Shown: positions 15,711-22,788, counted from the stretch's first letter. The stretch is DNA of 28,077 bases from an uncultured Eubacteriales bacterium (GCA_958352815.1 CATWQA010000031.1:1-28077); one strand, 5' to 3'. Notes: generated by a model from the sequence alone, not told the origin. Program-made: numbers and translations.

Positions 15711-15783
15711 CGGTGTACCTGTCGCCCGCCCTGTTGCGCTCGCCGCCTCCGCCCCGAGCGCAGTCAGAGTTTTCGGTACACCG
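15711..15783. repeat. Palindromic repeat family B, copy at the 3' end of the MATE gene
   Basis: An outer inverted repeat CGGTGTACC (15711-15719) with GGTACACCG (15775-15783) encloses the family B core. The core has left arm TCGCCCGCCCTG (15722-15733) and inner stem TGCGCTCG (15735-15742) with CGAGCGCA (15755-15762). The right outer arm present in the other copies is missing. The MATE stop codon (15764-15766) lies within the outer repeat. Confidence 0.7.
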
Positions 15784-17125
15784 TTAAAATCATGGTCGTG
15801 AACGCCGCCGCGCCGCCCACAAGGTTTGAGACAGGCTCCGCCCAGAACACTCCGTCAATGGGCGGCTGCCAAATCATAGGCAGAAGCAGCGTCAGCGGAA
15901 CCACTATTATTATCTTCCTGAAAAGGGAAAAGAACACTGCCTGCTTCGGTCGGTCAAGGGCGGTAAACACCGTCTGGCCGCAGAATTGCAAAGCCATAAA
16001 CACAAACCCGAAAAAGTATATATGGAGCGCCTTCGTGCCCACAGACATCAGCTCGCCGCTGTCGGTGAATATCCTTATGAAAATCTCGGGGACAACCGAA
16101 ACCAAAATCCACGCCCCGGCAGTATACCCTATAAGTATGGCGGACATAGCCCGTATTCCGGTCTTTACTCTAGAATTCTTTTCCGCACCGTAGTTATAAC
16201 CCAAAACCGGCTGGGCTCCCTGAGTAAACCCCATAACCGGCAGGGTCAGTATATCCCGCACCGATGTTATTATCGTCATAACGCCGATGTATATATCGCT
16301 GCCGTACAGCTTTAGGGTCATGTTGCAGACAGACTGGACAACGGCATTGGTAGCAAGCATGGTAAACCCCGCAAGTCCCAGTGACAGTATTTTCTTCACG
16401 CGCCCTGCCTTTAACCTTAGCATATGCCTAAGTCTTATGGTATATACGGCTTTGGGGCTGAGCAGGAACAAAACCGTCCACAACGCCGAAACCACTTGGG
16501 AAATCACCGTTGCGACAGCCGCTCCGGCAACCCCCATATCAAGCCCAAAAATCAAAATCGGATCCAGAATTATATTCACAACCGCTCCCAGGGCGATTGT
16601 CATCATTCCCGTTTTGCCAAAGCCCTGAGCATTTATTATGCTGTTCAGCCCCAGAGTTACAATCGGGAAAATTGAACCCCACAGGTATATGGTTATGTAG
16701 GCGCTTGCATAGGGCATTGTCGCCTCGCTTGCCCCCAAGAGAGTTAATATATTATCCTTAAAGCAAAGACCTGCCGCTGTTACCGCCGCACCTATAATAA
16801 TAAGCAGGCTGACTGCGTTACCCAGTATTCTCTCTGCTTCTTCACCGTTGTTTCTGCCGCGCTCAATAGAAATCAGGGGCGCCGCTCCTGCTCCCACCAA
16901 ATTGGAGAACGCCATTACAATTGTCACAATAGGCAGGCACACGCCGACGCCGGTCAGAGCGTCAGTCCCCCCGCTTCCGCCTATTCTGCCTATGTACGCC
17001 CTATCGACCACGTTATAGAGTATGGTTATAAGCTGGGCAACCGTCATAGGAACGGCAAGGCGGAGTATATGCCTTAAAATATTTCCCGTTGAAAAGTCGT
17101 TTGCCCTCTGCCTAACCTCTTTCAT
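15764..17125 (-). CDS. MATE-family multidrug/cation antiporter
   Basis: A 453-residue, 12-helix MATE transporter, expected to export cationic drugs or metabolites in exchange for sodium or protons. Family features are the N-terminal LAVPMTVAQLITILYNVVDRAYIGRIGG, internal pseudo-repeat symmetry, GLNSIINAQGFGKTGMM in the first half and MGFTQGAQPVLGYNYGA in the second half. It is closest in look to the MepA/NorM-like group common in clostridia. AAGGAGGAGA precedes the ATG. The last codons (..VYRKL) run into a repeat, so the C-terminal tail may be altered. It is probably co-transcribed with the ZIP gene only by read-through. Confidence 0.93.
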   Translation of the reverse strand: MKEVRQRANDFSTGNILRHILRLAVPMTVAQLITILYNVVDRAYIGRIGGSGGTDALTGVGVCLPIVTIVMAFSNLVGAGAAPLISIERGRNNGEEAERILGNAVSLLIIIGAAVTAAGLCFKDNILTLLGASEATMPYASAYITIYLWGSIFPIVTLGLNSIINAQGFGKTGMMTIALGAVVNIILDPILIFGLDMGVAGAAVATVISQVVSALWTVLFLLSPKAVYTIRLRHMLRLKAGRVKKILSLGLAGFTMLATNAVVQSVCNMTLKLYGSDIYIGVMTIITSVRDILTLPVMGFTQGAQPVLGYNYGAEKNSRVKTGIRAMSAILIGYTAGAWILVSVVPEIFIRIFTDSGELMSVGTKALHIYFFGFVFMALQFCGQTVFTALDRPKQAVFFSLFRKIIIVVPLTLLLPMIWQPPIDGVFWAEPVSNLVGGAAAFTTMILTVYRKL

Positions 17126-17163
17126 ACAAATCTCCTCCTTTTATCTCTGTGCCCTAAATAGAT

Positions 17164-17187
17164 AAAAAGAGGTTGGTTCACAACCTC
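17164..17187 (-). terminator. Terminator of the 17205-18733 operon
   Basis: A 7-bp stem GAGGTTG/CAACCTC with a 5-base loop is followed on the minus strand by TTTTT, 18 bases past the stop codon. Confidence 0.85.
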
Positions 17188-17204
17188 ATTATCTGTATTC
17201 AAAT

Positions 17205-17948
17205 TTAGAAATCGTTAAACCTCTGCTCAAGCTTCGGATATATCTTTTCCTCCACATATACATACCACTGCATCAGCTTTTTGGTTTCGTTGTAGTAGCT
17301 CTCCACGTCCTCGTCAATATAATAGTCGTTTGAATCGGACTTCTTGTTCCTTATATCCGCAATCTCCTGATTAACGCGGATAAGCTCCATTCGCACATCG
17401 TTGTATTCATCCCACACCGACGCAATCTGGGGATAGGTAAACCCGCTGAGCCGCTCGTTAATCTTCTTCCGCAGGAGGATTGACAGAAAATCGGCCGTGT
17501 CAAAAAACGCTTTGCACTCGTTGCCCAGAGCTGCTCTCAAGTTATCCATAACATAACTGCTGTTGGAGGGAGAGTTGCCCGTTCTTGCCATGTAGTCATT
17601 GGCGCATATATGAATAATATTCTCGTACGCGTCCTTAAGGCTGTTTATAGGCAGATAAAAGGTCTTTAACTCCGAGCCGTACTCCTCCGCCAGAATATAT
17701 AGTTCCTTTGTCTTTAGGTGAACGTAAAAGATACGCTCCCAGTACTGATCGGGCGTCATGGTCTCTTTCCTATAAGAGCTGATGCTCTCAAACAGCGCTT
17801 GATTTTCCGCTGTTACCGCGTTTGTCTCTTCTCTTTCTATGGCGCTGTCGGGAGACCTTCTGCGCCTTTTGCTCTGCTCGCCGCCTTCCGCAACAGGCAT
17901 AACCCGCGTTGTAGCATCCTTTTCGTTTTTATTATTCTTATTTTTCAT
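17205..17948 (-). CDS. Hypothetical protein, third gene of an unknown membrane operon
   Basis: Not recognised. The 247-residue product is predicted soluble. The first 45 residues are low-complexity and strongly charged (Lys/Asn-rich, then a KRRRR cluster). The rest is helical and rich in Tyr, Glu and Asp, with a likely coiled segment near 180-205 (RMELIRVNQEIADIRNKK). No catalytic motif or membrane helix is visible. Its ATG abuts the stop codon of the 17949 gene (TAAATG), so the three genes 18733-17205 form one translationally coupled unit; the product may bind the two membrane proteins encoded upstream. Confidence 0.8.
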   Translation of the reverse strand: MKNKNNKNEKDATTRVMPVAEGGEQSKRRRRSPDSAIEREETNAVTAENQALFESISSYRKETMTPDQYWERIFYVHLKTKELYILAEEYGSELKTFYLPINSLKDAYENIIHICANDYMARTGNSPSNSSYVMDNLRAALGNECKAFFDTADFLSILLRKKINERLSGFTYPQIASVWDEYNDVRMELIRVNQEIADIRNKKSDSNDYYIDEDVESYYNETKKLMQWYVYVEEKIYPKLEQRFNDF

Positions 17949-18254
17949 TTACTTATACCTACCCTTCGGAAATTTTTGAGGAGAAGCCTTTCTTCTAAGC
18001 TGCTCTACTCTCTCTTCTGTATACATACTGCCCATGGCAATCCTGGCGTCTGACGTCGGTCTGAAATATGCCTCCGCGTTTTTCGCAAAGTTCTTCTTAT
18101 CAAAATATCCCGCTGTTTCCGGAAACTTGGCGTCCATCAGCGTGGTCTTGCGAAAAGACTCGGAGACTTTGTACGAAATGTATACTATACAAATCAAGAA
18201 GCTCAAGCCCGACAAAATCCCTGCTGCCAAAATAAATGAAAACGCAGTGTTCAT
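17949..18254 (-). CDS. Hypothetical single-pass membrane protein
   Basis: Not recognised. The 101-residue product has one N-terminal membrane helix (about 5-30: FSFILAAGILSGLSFLICIVY) followed by a basic cytosolic or extracellular tail rich in Lys, Arg and Phe. Its start codon overlaps the stop of the 18251 gene by four bases (ATGA), and its own stop touches the next start, so it is the middle gene of a coupled trio. Small size and topology suggest an accessory subunit of a membrane complex; this is inference. Confidence 0.8.
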   Translation of the reverse strand: MNTAFSFILAAGILSGLSFLICIVYISYKVSESFRKTTLMDAKFPETAGYFDKKNFAKNAEAYFRPTSDARIAMGSMYTEERVEQLRRKASPQKFPKGRYK

Positions 18255-18733
18255 ATTCGCTCAGCTCCTTCGCGCAGTCTGAAATTAACAGTAACCAAAA
18301 GTACAACCGCAAGAATTGCCGAAACGACAACAAAGCCCACGTTTACGGCAACAACATTGTTTCCAAACAGCAAAGGGTCGCCCTCCAGCATAAGATATCC
18401 CATCATCGCCAAAAACAGAGCAATTACCTCAATCACCGCAATAAAGTACACAAATACGGAGTTTCTTTTTCCCATGAGTATCGCCATTCCCACCGCAGTA
18501 ACCGTGACGGCCACCACCAGATACAGCACATCGTTATCACTGAAAACCATAAGCCAGTAGCTTCCGTCAAAGGTTGAGGCGACCTTTGTAAACATCGGTC
18601 TTAAAATAAGCGGGAAAAACGAAAATAAAGCGCATACAACCCACACGGCAAACATACCGAAAAACCTTCGGTAATCGAAATACAACTGACTTCCGCTTTG
18701 CTTGCTTAACATTTCCTCCTGAATATTTGCCAA
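18251..18733 (-). CDS. Hypothetical four-helix membrane protein, first gene of the operon
   Basis: Not recognised. The 160-residue product has about four membrane helices (FFGMFAVWVVCALFSFFPLI; a helix after SDNDVLY; VFVYFIAVIEVIALFLAMMG; VVAVNVGFVVVSAILAVVLL). There is no recognisable family motif. The frame is open to 18766, but that TTG lacks a ribosome site; the TTG at 18733 has AGGAGG seven bases before it. A downstream ATG (codon 8 of this reading) has AGGAGG only two bases away and is less likely. A promoter is predicted about 65 bases upstream. Confidence 0.75.
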   Translation of the reverse strand: MANIQEEMLSKQSGSQLYFDYRRFFGMFAVWVVCALFSFFPLILRPMFTKVASTFDGSYWLMVFSDNDVLYLVVAVTVTAVGMAILMGKRNSVFVYFIAVIEVIALFLAMMGYLMLEGDPLLFGNNVVAVNVGFVVVSAILAVVLLVTVNFRLREGAERI

Positions 18734-18797
18734 ACCTAACCCTCCTAAATCAATTGTCGAAGACAATTTTCAACATATATAAACACATATATTAAAA

Positions 18798-18825
18798 AGA
18801 TAACATAAAAGTACGTCAAAGTCAA
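18798..18825 (-). promoter_or_regulatory. Predicted promoter of the unknown membrane operon (TTGACT-N16-TTATCT)
   Basis: The minus-strand -35 at 18820-18825 and -10 at 18798-18803 have 16-base spacing. The -10 matches four of six consensus bases. It lies just past the regulator's terminator. Confidence 0.5.
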
Positions 18826-18858
18826 TAGAGAAACGTTTTTGAAATTTAATCGTAACAT

Positions 18859-18882
18859 AAAAAGAGCCGGATAAACCGGCTC
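18859..18882 (-). terminator. Terminator of the response regulator gene
   Basis: A 7-bp GC stem GAGCCGG/CCGGCTC with loop ATAAA is followed by TTTTT on the minus strand, four bases past the stop codon. Confidence 0.88.
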
Positions 18883-18886
18883 AATG

Positions 18887-19579
18887 TTAAATAGCAAAGT
18901 AATATCCGACTCCCCGCTTGGTCATAATGTGCTTAGGCTGGGAGGGATCATCCTCAATCTTTTCTCTGACGCGTCTGACCGTAACATCAACGGTTCTCAC
19001 GTCGCCGTAATACTCATAGTCCCAAACATATTCAAGCAGGCTCTTTCTGGAATAAATCTTGTTGGGCTGCGCCGACAGGAATTTTATCAGCTCAAATTCC
19101 CTAACCGTAAGGTCAATCAGCTTGCCGTTCTTATACAGCTCATACCTGTTGCAATCGAGAGTAAAATCCCCTATCTCAACTATATCGTTCTCGGCCTCAT
19201 TCTGCTTTGGAACAGCGTCAACCCGTCTCATATTCGCCTTAACTCTTGCCAAAAGCTCGCGAACGCTGAACGGCTTCGTAATGTAGTCATCGGCTCCCAA
19301 TTCCAGACCCAGAACCTTGTCTACCTCCTCCTCACGGGCGGTAATCATCAAAATCGGAACATTCGAGGTTTCTCTGATCTTTCTGCAAACAGAAAAACCG
19401 TCCATATTGGGAAGCATAACGTCCAGAAGAATCAGGTCGGGCTTTTCGCTTTCCGCCTTTTTTACCGCCTCCTCGCCGTCATATGCCTCGCAAACCGTAT
19501 AACCTTCATTTTTCAAGTTGAGCGTTAAAATCTCAACGATACTTCTTTCATCATCGACAACCATAACCTTTTTGCCCAT
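18887..19579 (-). CDS. walR: OmpR-family response regulator, WalR-like
   Basis: A DNA-binding two-component regulator of 230 residues. The receiver domain (1-115) has the acidic pair VVDDE, the phospho-acceptor Asp in LILLDVMLPNMDG, the conserved Thr/Ser in LMITA and the Lys in YITKPF. The winged-helix effector (about 130-230) contains LTVREFELIKFLS and YYGDVRTVDVTVRRVREKIEDDP, very close to WalR/YycF, which controls cell-wall turnover in Firmicutes. The start at 19579 has GGGGGTG before it; an ATG six codons upstream lacks a ribosome site. A terminator follows at once, and no histidine kinase gene lies on either side, so it is an orphan here. The symbol rests on similarity only. Confidence 0.8.
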   Translation of the reverse strand: MGKKVMVVDDERSIVEILTLNLKNEGYTVCEAYDGEEAVKKAESEKPDLILLDVMLPNMDGFSVCRKIRETSNVPILMITAREEEVDKVLGLELGADDYITKPFSVRELLARVKANMRRVDAVPKQNEAENDIVEIGDFTLDCNRYELYKNGKLIDLTVREFELIKFLSAQPNKIYSRKSLLEYVWDYEYYGDVRTVDVTVRRVREKIEDDPSQPKHIMTKRGVGYYFAI

Positions 19580-19597
19580 ACAGTGTAGCACCCCCAT

Positions 19598-19785
19598 GAA
19601 TTTGTTAAAATCTCTATGTAATCTGTTAAGCTGCAGTGATTGTTGATTTAATTAATTGATCACTATTCAAATCATCTTTTTTAATTTTATACTACTTCTC
19701 TAAAAAAATCAAGGTTTTTATTAAAATATTTTTAAAGCTTTTTTAACTTTACATTTCTTAATAACATTTTTGTAATCAAGATCTA
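19598..19785. other. AT-rich spacer between divergent genes
   Basis: This interval between the regulator and YigZ genes is very AT-rich. It probably holds the regulator's promoter: a minus-strand TATAAA near 19690 with a poor -35. No ORF, repeat or riboswitch is recognised. Confidence 0.4.
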
Positions 19786-19814
19786 TTGAAAAGCCCCAAA
19801 CTCCATGGTATAAT
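19786..19814 (+). promoter_or_regulatory. Promoter of yigZ (TTGAAA-N17-TATAAT)
   Basis: A -35 (19786-19791) and a consensus -10 (19809-19814) are 17 bases apart, about 38 bases before the ATG. Confidence 0.82.
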
Positions 19815-19851
19815 TTAATCAAAGCATAAGTTAAACAAGTTAGGAGCCGCT

Positions 19852-20505
19852 ATGGATAAGAATTATAAAACTGTTAAATATACCGCGTCGGCGGAATTTG
19901 TGGAGAAGCGTTCCCGTTTTATCGCCACGGTTAAGCCCGTCGCCACTGAGGCGGAGGCATTGGAGTTTATAAACGAGCTTCGTCAAAACTATTGGGACGC
20001 AACCCATAATGTATACGCATATATTATTAAGGAAAATAATATAATGCGGTACAGCGACGATAATGAGCCCTCGGGAACGGCGGGAATGCCGGTTCTTGAT
20101 ATGCTTAAAAAGCAGGGGCTGACAAACGTTGCCGTTGTGGTAACCCGATACTTCGGAGGTATTCTTCTGGGCACGGGCGGCCTGGTGCACGCCTATTCCA
20201 AAAGCGCAAGTCAAGGCATACTCGCCGGTGAAGTGATTGAAATGGCGCTGTGCAGAAGTCTCACTTTAAAGTGCGGCTACACATTACTTGGCAAAATACA
20301 AAATGAGCTCCACAGCCGAGATCTTATTATGGGCGAAATTATTTATACCGACTGCGTTGAAATTCCTCTATATGTTCCAGTGGATGATTACGAAAGCGTT
20401 AAAGCGGCAATAATAGAAGTCACAAACGCCGACTGCCAATTCACGGAAGGCGGCACGGCGTACAGGGAACGCCCCCGCCCGGCAGACTCGGTGAGCGGGG
20501 TTTAA
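19852..20505 (+). CDS. yigZ: YigZ/IMPACT family protein (UPF0029)
   Basis: A 217-residue cytosolic protein of the YigZ/IMPACT family. The N-terminal UPF0029 domain has all its landmarks: HNVYAYI, the RYSDDNEPSGTAGMPVL motif and VVVTRYFGGILLGTGGLVHAYS. The C-terminal half (about 140-205) is the ferredoxin-like DUF1949 domain. The molecular role is not settled; links to translation have been proposed for relatives. AGGAG lies five to six bases before the ATG. The last dozen codons are GC-rich and contain a CCCCGC/GCGGGG hairpin, so the tail (RERPRPADSVSGV) may reflect repeat sequence or a weak terminator. Confidence 0.92.
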   Translation: MDKNYKTVKYTASAEFVEKRSRFIATVKPVATEAEALEFINELRQNYWDATHNVYAYIIKENNIMRYSDDNEPSGTAGMPVLDMLKKQGLTNVAVVVTRYFGGILLGTGGLVHAYSKSASQGILAGEVIEMALCRSLTLKCGYTLLGKIQNELHSRDLIMGEIIYTDCVEIPLYVPVDDYESVKAAIIEVTNADCQFTEGGTAYRERPRPADSVSGV

Positions 20506-20543
20506 ATTCGGGAAGGTTACGACATAATAAAAGGGGTGATATT

Positions 20544-21488
20544 ATGACGGTTAAAAAATTCAAACTGGTTTCGGATTTTGATTCGCTGATTTTGGGGGTT
20601 ATGATGTATATTCCCAAAAACAGGGCAAACCTAAAAGGGATTTTACAATTCACTCACGGCATGACCGAGCGAAAGGAACGATACACCAAAACGATGGAGT
20701 TCTTTGCAAGCCGAGGGTATGTGTGTATTATCCACGACCACCGAGGCCACGGCGAGAGCGTTAAAAGTACAGACGATTTAGGGTATTTTTACAACGACGG
20801 CGACATAGGCATTGTGGAGGATTTGCGCCGCGTTTCGGAATACGTCAAGGAGCAGTACCCGGGTCTGCCCCTTTATATTATAGCCCACAGTATGGGAACC
20901 CTGGTAACCAGAGTATATCTGCGCAGTTATGACAATCTGCCGAACGGCGTGTTCCTTTGCGGTTCGCCGAGCTCAAACAATTCCACCGTAGCAGTGACGC
21001 CTATTCTGGAAAACTATTCAAAGATAAGCGGCGACAGATTCAGAGGCCAGCTTATCAACGACCTGTTCGTGGGTATTTTTGATTTTAATTTTAAAAACGA
21101 AAATCAGAGATATGCCTGGATGTGCAGCGACAAAAGCGTGGTAACCGATTTCCTGAATGACCCTCTCTGCGCCTTTTCCTTTACGATTAACGGATACAAG
21201 TGCCTGCTGTCCCTCCTTAACCAAACCTACGTGGGCAACACCAAAACGGCGAAAAATCCCGACCTGCCTATTATGTTCCTGTCGGGAACCGAGGACTCCT
21301 GTATGCTTGGGTATAAAAAGTTTACAGAGGCGGTGGGCAAGCAGCACGAGGCGGGGTATTCCTACGTGGGATATAAGCTCTATGAAGGAATGCGCCATGA
21401 AATCCTCAACGAACCCGGCAGAGAAACGGTCTATAATGATATACTGAAACACATAAAGCTGTTTGAAAGCATGAAGAAAATTTTGTAA
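20544..21488 (+). CDS. Alpha/beta hydrolase, lysophospholipase/monoacylglycerol lipase-like
   Basis: A 314-residue serine hydrolase of the Hydrolase_4 group. Landmarks are the oxyanion region THGMTERKERY, the HDHRGHGES motif, the nucleophile elbow AHSMGT with catalytic Ser, SGTEDSC with the likely acid Asp, and GMRHEIL with catalytic His near residue 290. No signal peptide is seen, so it acts in the cytosol, probably on lysophospholipids or glycerides; substrate unknown. AAGGGGTGAT precedes the ATG. It lies 38 bases after yigZ and is probably co-transcribed with it; a strong terminator overlaps its stop. Confidence 0.9.
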   Translation: MTVKKFKLVSDFDSLILGVMMYIPKNRANLKGILQFTHGMTERKERYTKTMEFFASRGYVCIIHDHRGHGESVKSTDDLGYFYNDGDIGIVEDLRRVSEYVKEQYPGLPLYIIAHSMGTLVTRVYLRSYDNLPNGVFLCGSPSSNNSTVAVTPILENYSKISGDRFRGQLINDLFVGIFDFNFKNENQRYAWMCSDKSVVTDFLNDPLCAFSFTINGYKCLLSLLNQTYVGNTKTAKNPDLPIMFLSGTEDSCMLGYKKFTEAVGKQHEAGYSYVGYKLYEGMRHEILNEPGRETVYNDILKHIKLFESMKKIL

Positions 21489-21524
21489 AGAAAGTCGGTT
21501 CATTCGCTTGAACCGACTTTCTTT
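21487..21524 (+). terminator. Terminator of the yigZ-hydrolase unit
   Basis: A 16-bp perfect stem (21487-21502 with 21509-21524) has a 6-base loop. It begins inside the hydrolase stop codon and its 3' arm ends TTTCTTT. Confidence 0.85.
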
Positions 21525-21531
21525 AAGACTT

Positions 21532-21576
21532 TTGAATTTTGCACCTGCGCCTTCGGCGCCTTTTGTGAAAATTCAA
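21532..21576. repeat. Two-tier inverted repeat
   Basis: TTGAATTTT (21532-21540) pairs with AAAATTCAA (21568-21576) and encloses GCGCC-TTC-GGCGC. It lies just past the terminator and is of unknown function. Confidence 0.6.
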
Positions 21577-21598
21577 CTATATCGTAACCGTTTGCGTT

Positions 21599-21625
21599 GT
21601 AGGGGGCGGCTTCCCAGACGCCCCG
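21599..21625 (+). repeat. REP-like hairpin, family A, copy 3
   Basis: This is a 27-bp unit starting with GTAG, with the same GGGGCG/CGCCCC stem and spacing as the two copies beside the RAYT gene about 16 kb away. It stands alone in an intergenic spacer. Confidence 0.85.
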
Positions 21626-21676
21626 AGATTTATTAACGGATCTTATCTATGTAATCGGAATAATCACTATAGCAAA

Positions 21677-21832
21677 TCAATTTTCCGTAGAGGCGCCGCT
21701 TTTATCGGCAACAAACCTCGTATCATTATTGACATTGCATACCTTGTATAAATTGGAATAATAAGTGCCAATCAACTTCAAAGAAGTAGGGTCACAGCTG
21801 CGCCCGTTAGTTATACTAACAGTCAATGCCAT
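21677..21832 (-). CDS. Possible 51-residue protein or gene remnant
   Basis: An ORF reading MALTVSITNGRSCDPTSLKL... and ending ..GASTEN, with codon use and composition like a folded polypeptide (Gly, Asn, Asp turns, Val/Tyr strands). There is no ribosome site before the ATG, and an in-frame stop lies seven codons upstream. It could therefore be the tail of a lost gene or a short protein. No family is recognised. The rest of 21626-21900 shows nothing else. Confidence 0.35.
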   Translation of the reverse strand: MALTVSITNGRSCDPTSLKLIGTYYSNLYKVCNVNNDTRFVADKSGASTEN

Positions 21833-21902
21833 ATTATATGTATATGGTATTTAATTTTAAACATATCCCCTGTAAATTTATATAATCACACTGGCGTGTC
21901 TG

Positions 21903-21953
21903 TCGCCCGCCCCGTTGCGTTTGCCCGACCTCCCCAAACGCCGGGGCGGGCGA
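21903..21953. repeat. Palindromic repeat family B, complete copy
   Basis: This is the only intact copy: outer stem TCGCCCGCCCCG (21903-21914) with 21942-21953, a TT bulge, inner stem GCGTTTG (21917-21923) with CAAACGC (21935-21941), and an 11-base loop. Compared with the decayed copies, changes in one arm are matched in the other. Confidence 0.8.
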
Positions 21954-21998
21954 AATCAGGCTATGCAATAGTTTCTAAAGGCAAAGCCTTTATCAAAG

Positions 21999-22697
21999 CT
22001 AATCCAATATATCTCCCTCTGTGGATATGGTAACCACCTGCCACGGAATAAACTTACCGCTGTTTTGCAGGGCTGTTTTTACTGCGTTCTCCAAGCCTCC
22101 GCAGCAGGGAACCTCCATGCGCACAACCTTAACGCTTTGAATATTATTTTCCCGTATGATCTCCGTAAGCTTGTCCGAATAATCCACGCTGTCCAGCTTG
22201 GGGCAGCCCACCAGGGTTATGTGCCCCTTAATGAAATCCTCGTGAAAGGCGGCGTAGGCATAGGCTGTGCAGTCAGCAGCGACTAAAAGCCTTGCCCCGT
22301 CAAAATAAGGGGCGTTTATCGGAACAAGCTTTATCTGCACAGGCCATTGCCTCAGCTGACTGACACTAATATTCGATGAATTATTGTTTTCAACTTTGCT
22401 GTTTTTACGAGCGATAGCTTTAGACTGTGACCCGGGGCAACCGCAGGGCAGCGGCGCTTGCGCACTCTTATTTTTCATTACCGCCTCTTCATCGTAAGCC
22501 GCAGCTTCACGCTCTACAAAGGTAATCGCTCCCGTGGGACATACAGGCAGGCAGTCGCCGAGACCGTCACAGTAATCATCTCTCAGCAGCCGAGCTTTTC
22601 CGTCTATCATACCGATTGCTCCCTCATGGCAGGCATCGGCGCACAAGCCGCAGCCATTACATTTATTCTCGTCAATATTAATTATTTTTCTAATCAT
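21999..22697 (-). CDS. 4Fe-4S ferredoxin-domain protein
   Basis: A 232-residue cytosolic iron-sulfur protein. The N-terminal ferredoxin domain has CNGCGLCADAC (Cys 13, 16, 19, 23) and a second motif with Cys 43, 49 and 53 before Pro, which lacks one of the usual four cysteines. A linker with CGCPGS follows, then a C-terminal domain with LVAADCTAYAYAAF, GCPKLD and VPCCGGLENA, whose extra cysteines may bind another centre. Such proteins are commonly encoded next to hybrid-cluster protein and Crp/Fnr genes in clostridia, suggesting a role in redox or nitrosative stress; no hcp gene is in the window. The frame is open 65 codons further up, but GGAGGT before the ATG at 22697 and the ferredoxin start fix the choice. 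Confidence 0.85.
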   Translation of the reverse strand: MIRKIINIDENKCNGCGLCADACHEGAIGMIDGKARLLRDDYCDGLGDCLPVCPTGAITFVEREAAAYDEEAVMKNKSAQAPLPCGCPGSQSKAIARKNSKVENNNSSNISVSQLRQWPVQIKLVPINAPYFDGARLLVAADCTAYAYAAFHEDFIKGHITLVGCPKLDSVDYSDKLTEIIRENNIQSVKVVRMEVPCCGGLENAVKTALQNSGKFIPWQVVTISTEGDILD

Positions 22698-22713
22698 AAT
22701 AACCTCCGATTTC

Positions 22714-22742
22714 TTGACTTTACGTGGATATAATAATATAAT
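22714..22742 (+). promoter_or_regulatory. Promoter of the Crp/Fnr gene (TTGACT-N17-TATAAT)
   Basis: The -35 at 22714-22719 and consensus -10 at 22737-22742 have 17-base spacing. The start point should be near 22749, directly before the palindrome at 22757. Confidence 0.8.
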
Positions 22743-22756
22743 AATCTTAGTTAATC

Positions 22757-22772
22757 TGTTGTTATAACAACA
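22757..22772. promoter_or_regulatory. Palindromic operator, probable Crp/Fnr-family site
   Basis: TGTTGTTATAACAACA is a perfect 16-bp palindrome between the divergent ferredoxin and Crp/Fnr genes. It lies just downstream of the Crp promoter start, where a bound dimer would block its own gene, and upstream of the ferredoxin promoter region, where it could activate or repress. Confidence 0.72.
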
Positions 22773-22788
22773 AAATCGGAGAAATATT

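Noticed and set aside
19603..19634. TGTTAA and TGTAAT repeats upstream of the WalR-like gene as a WalR box
   Set aside because: The copies are spaced 8 and 1 bases apart, not the 5 bases of the WalR consensus.
21729..21752. TTGACA followed by TATAAA as a promoter
   Set aside because: The spacing is only 12 bases, too short for sigma-A, and no gene follows.
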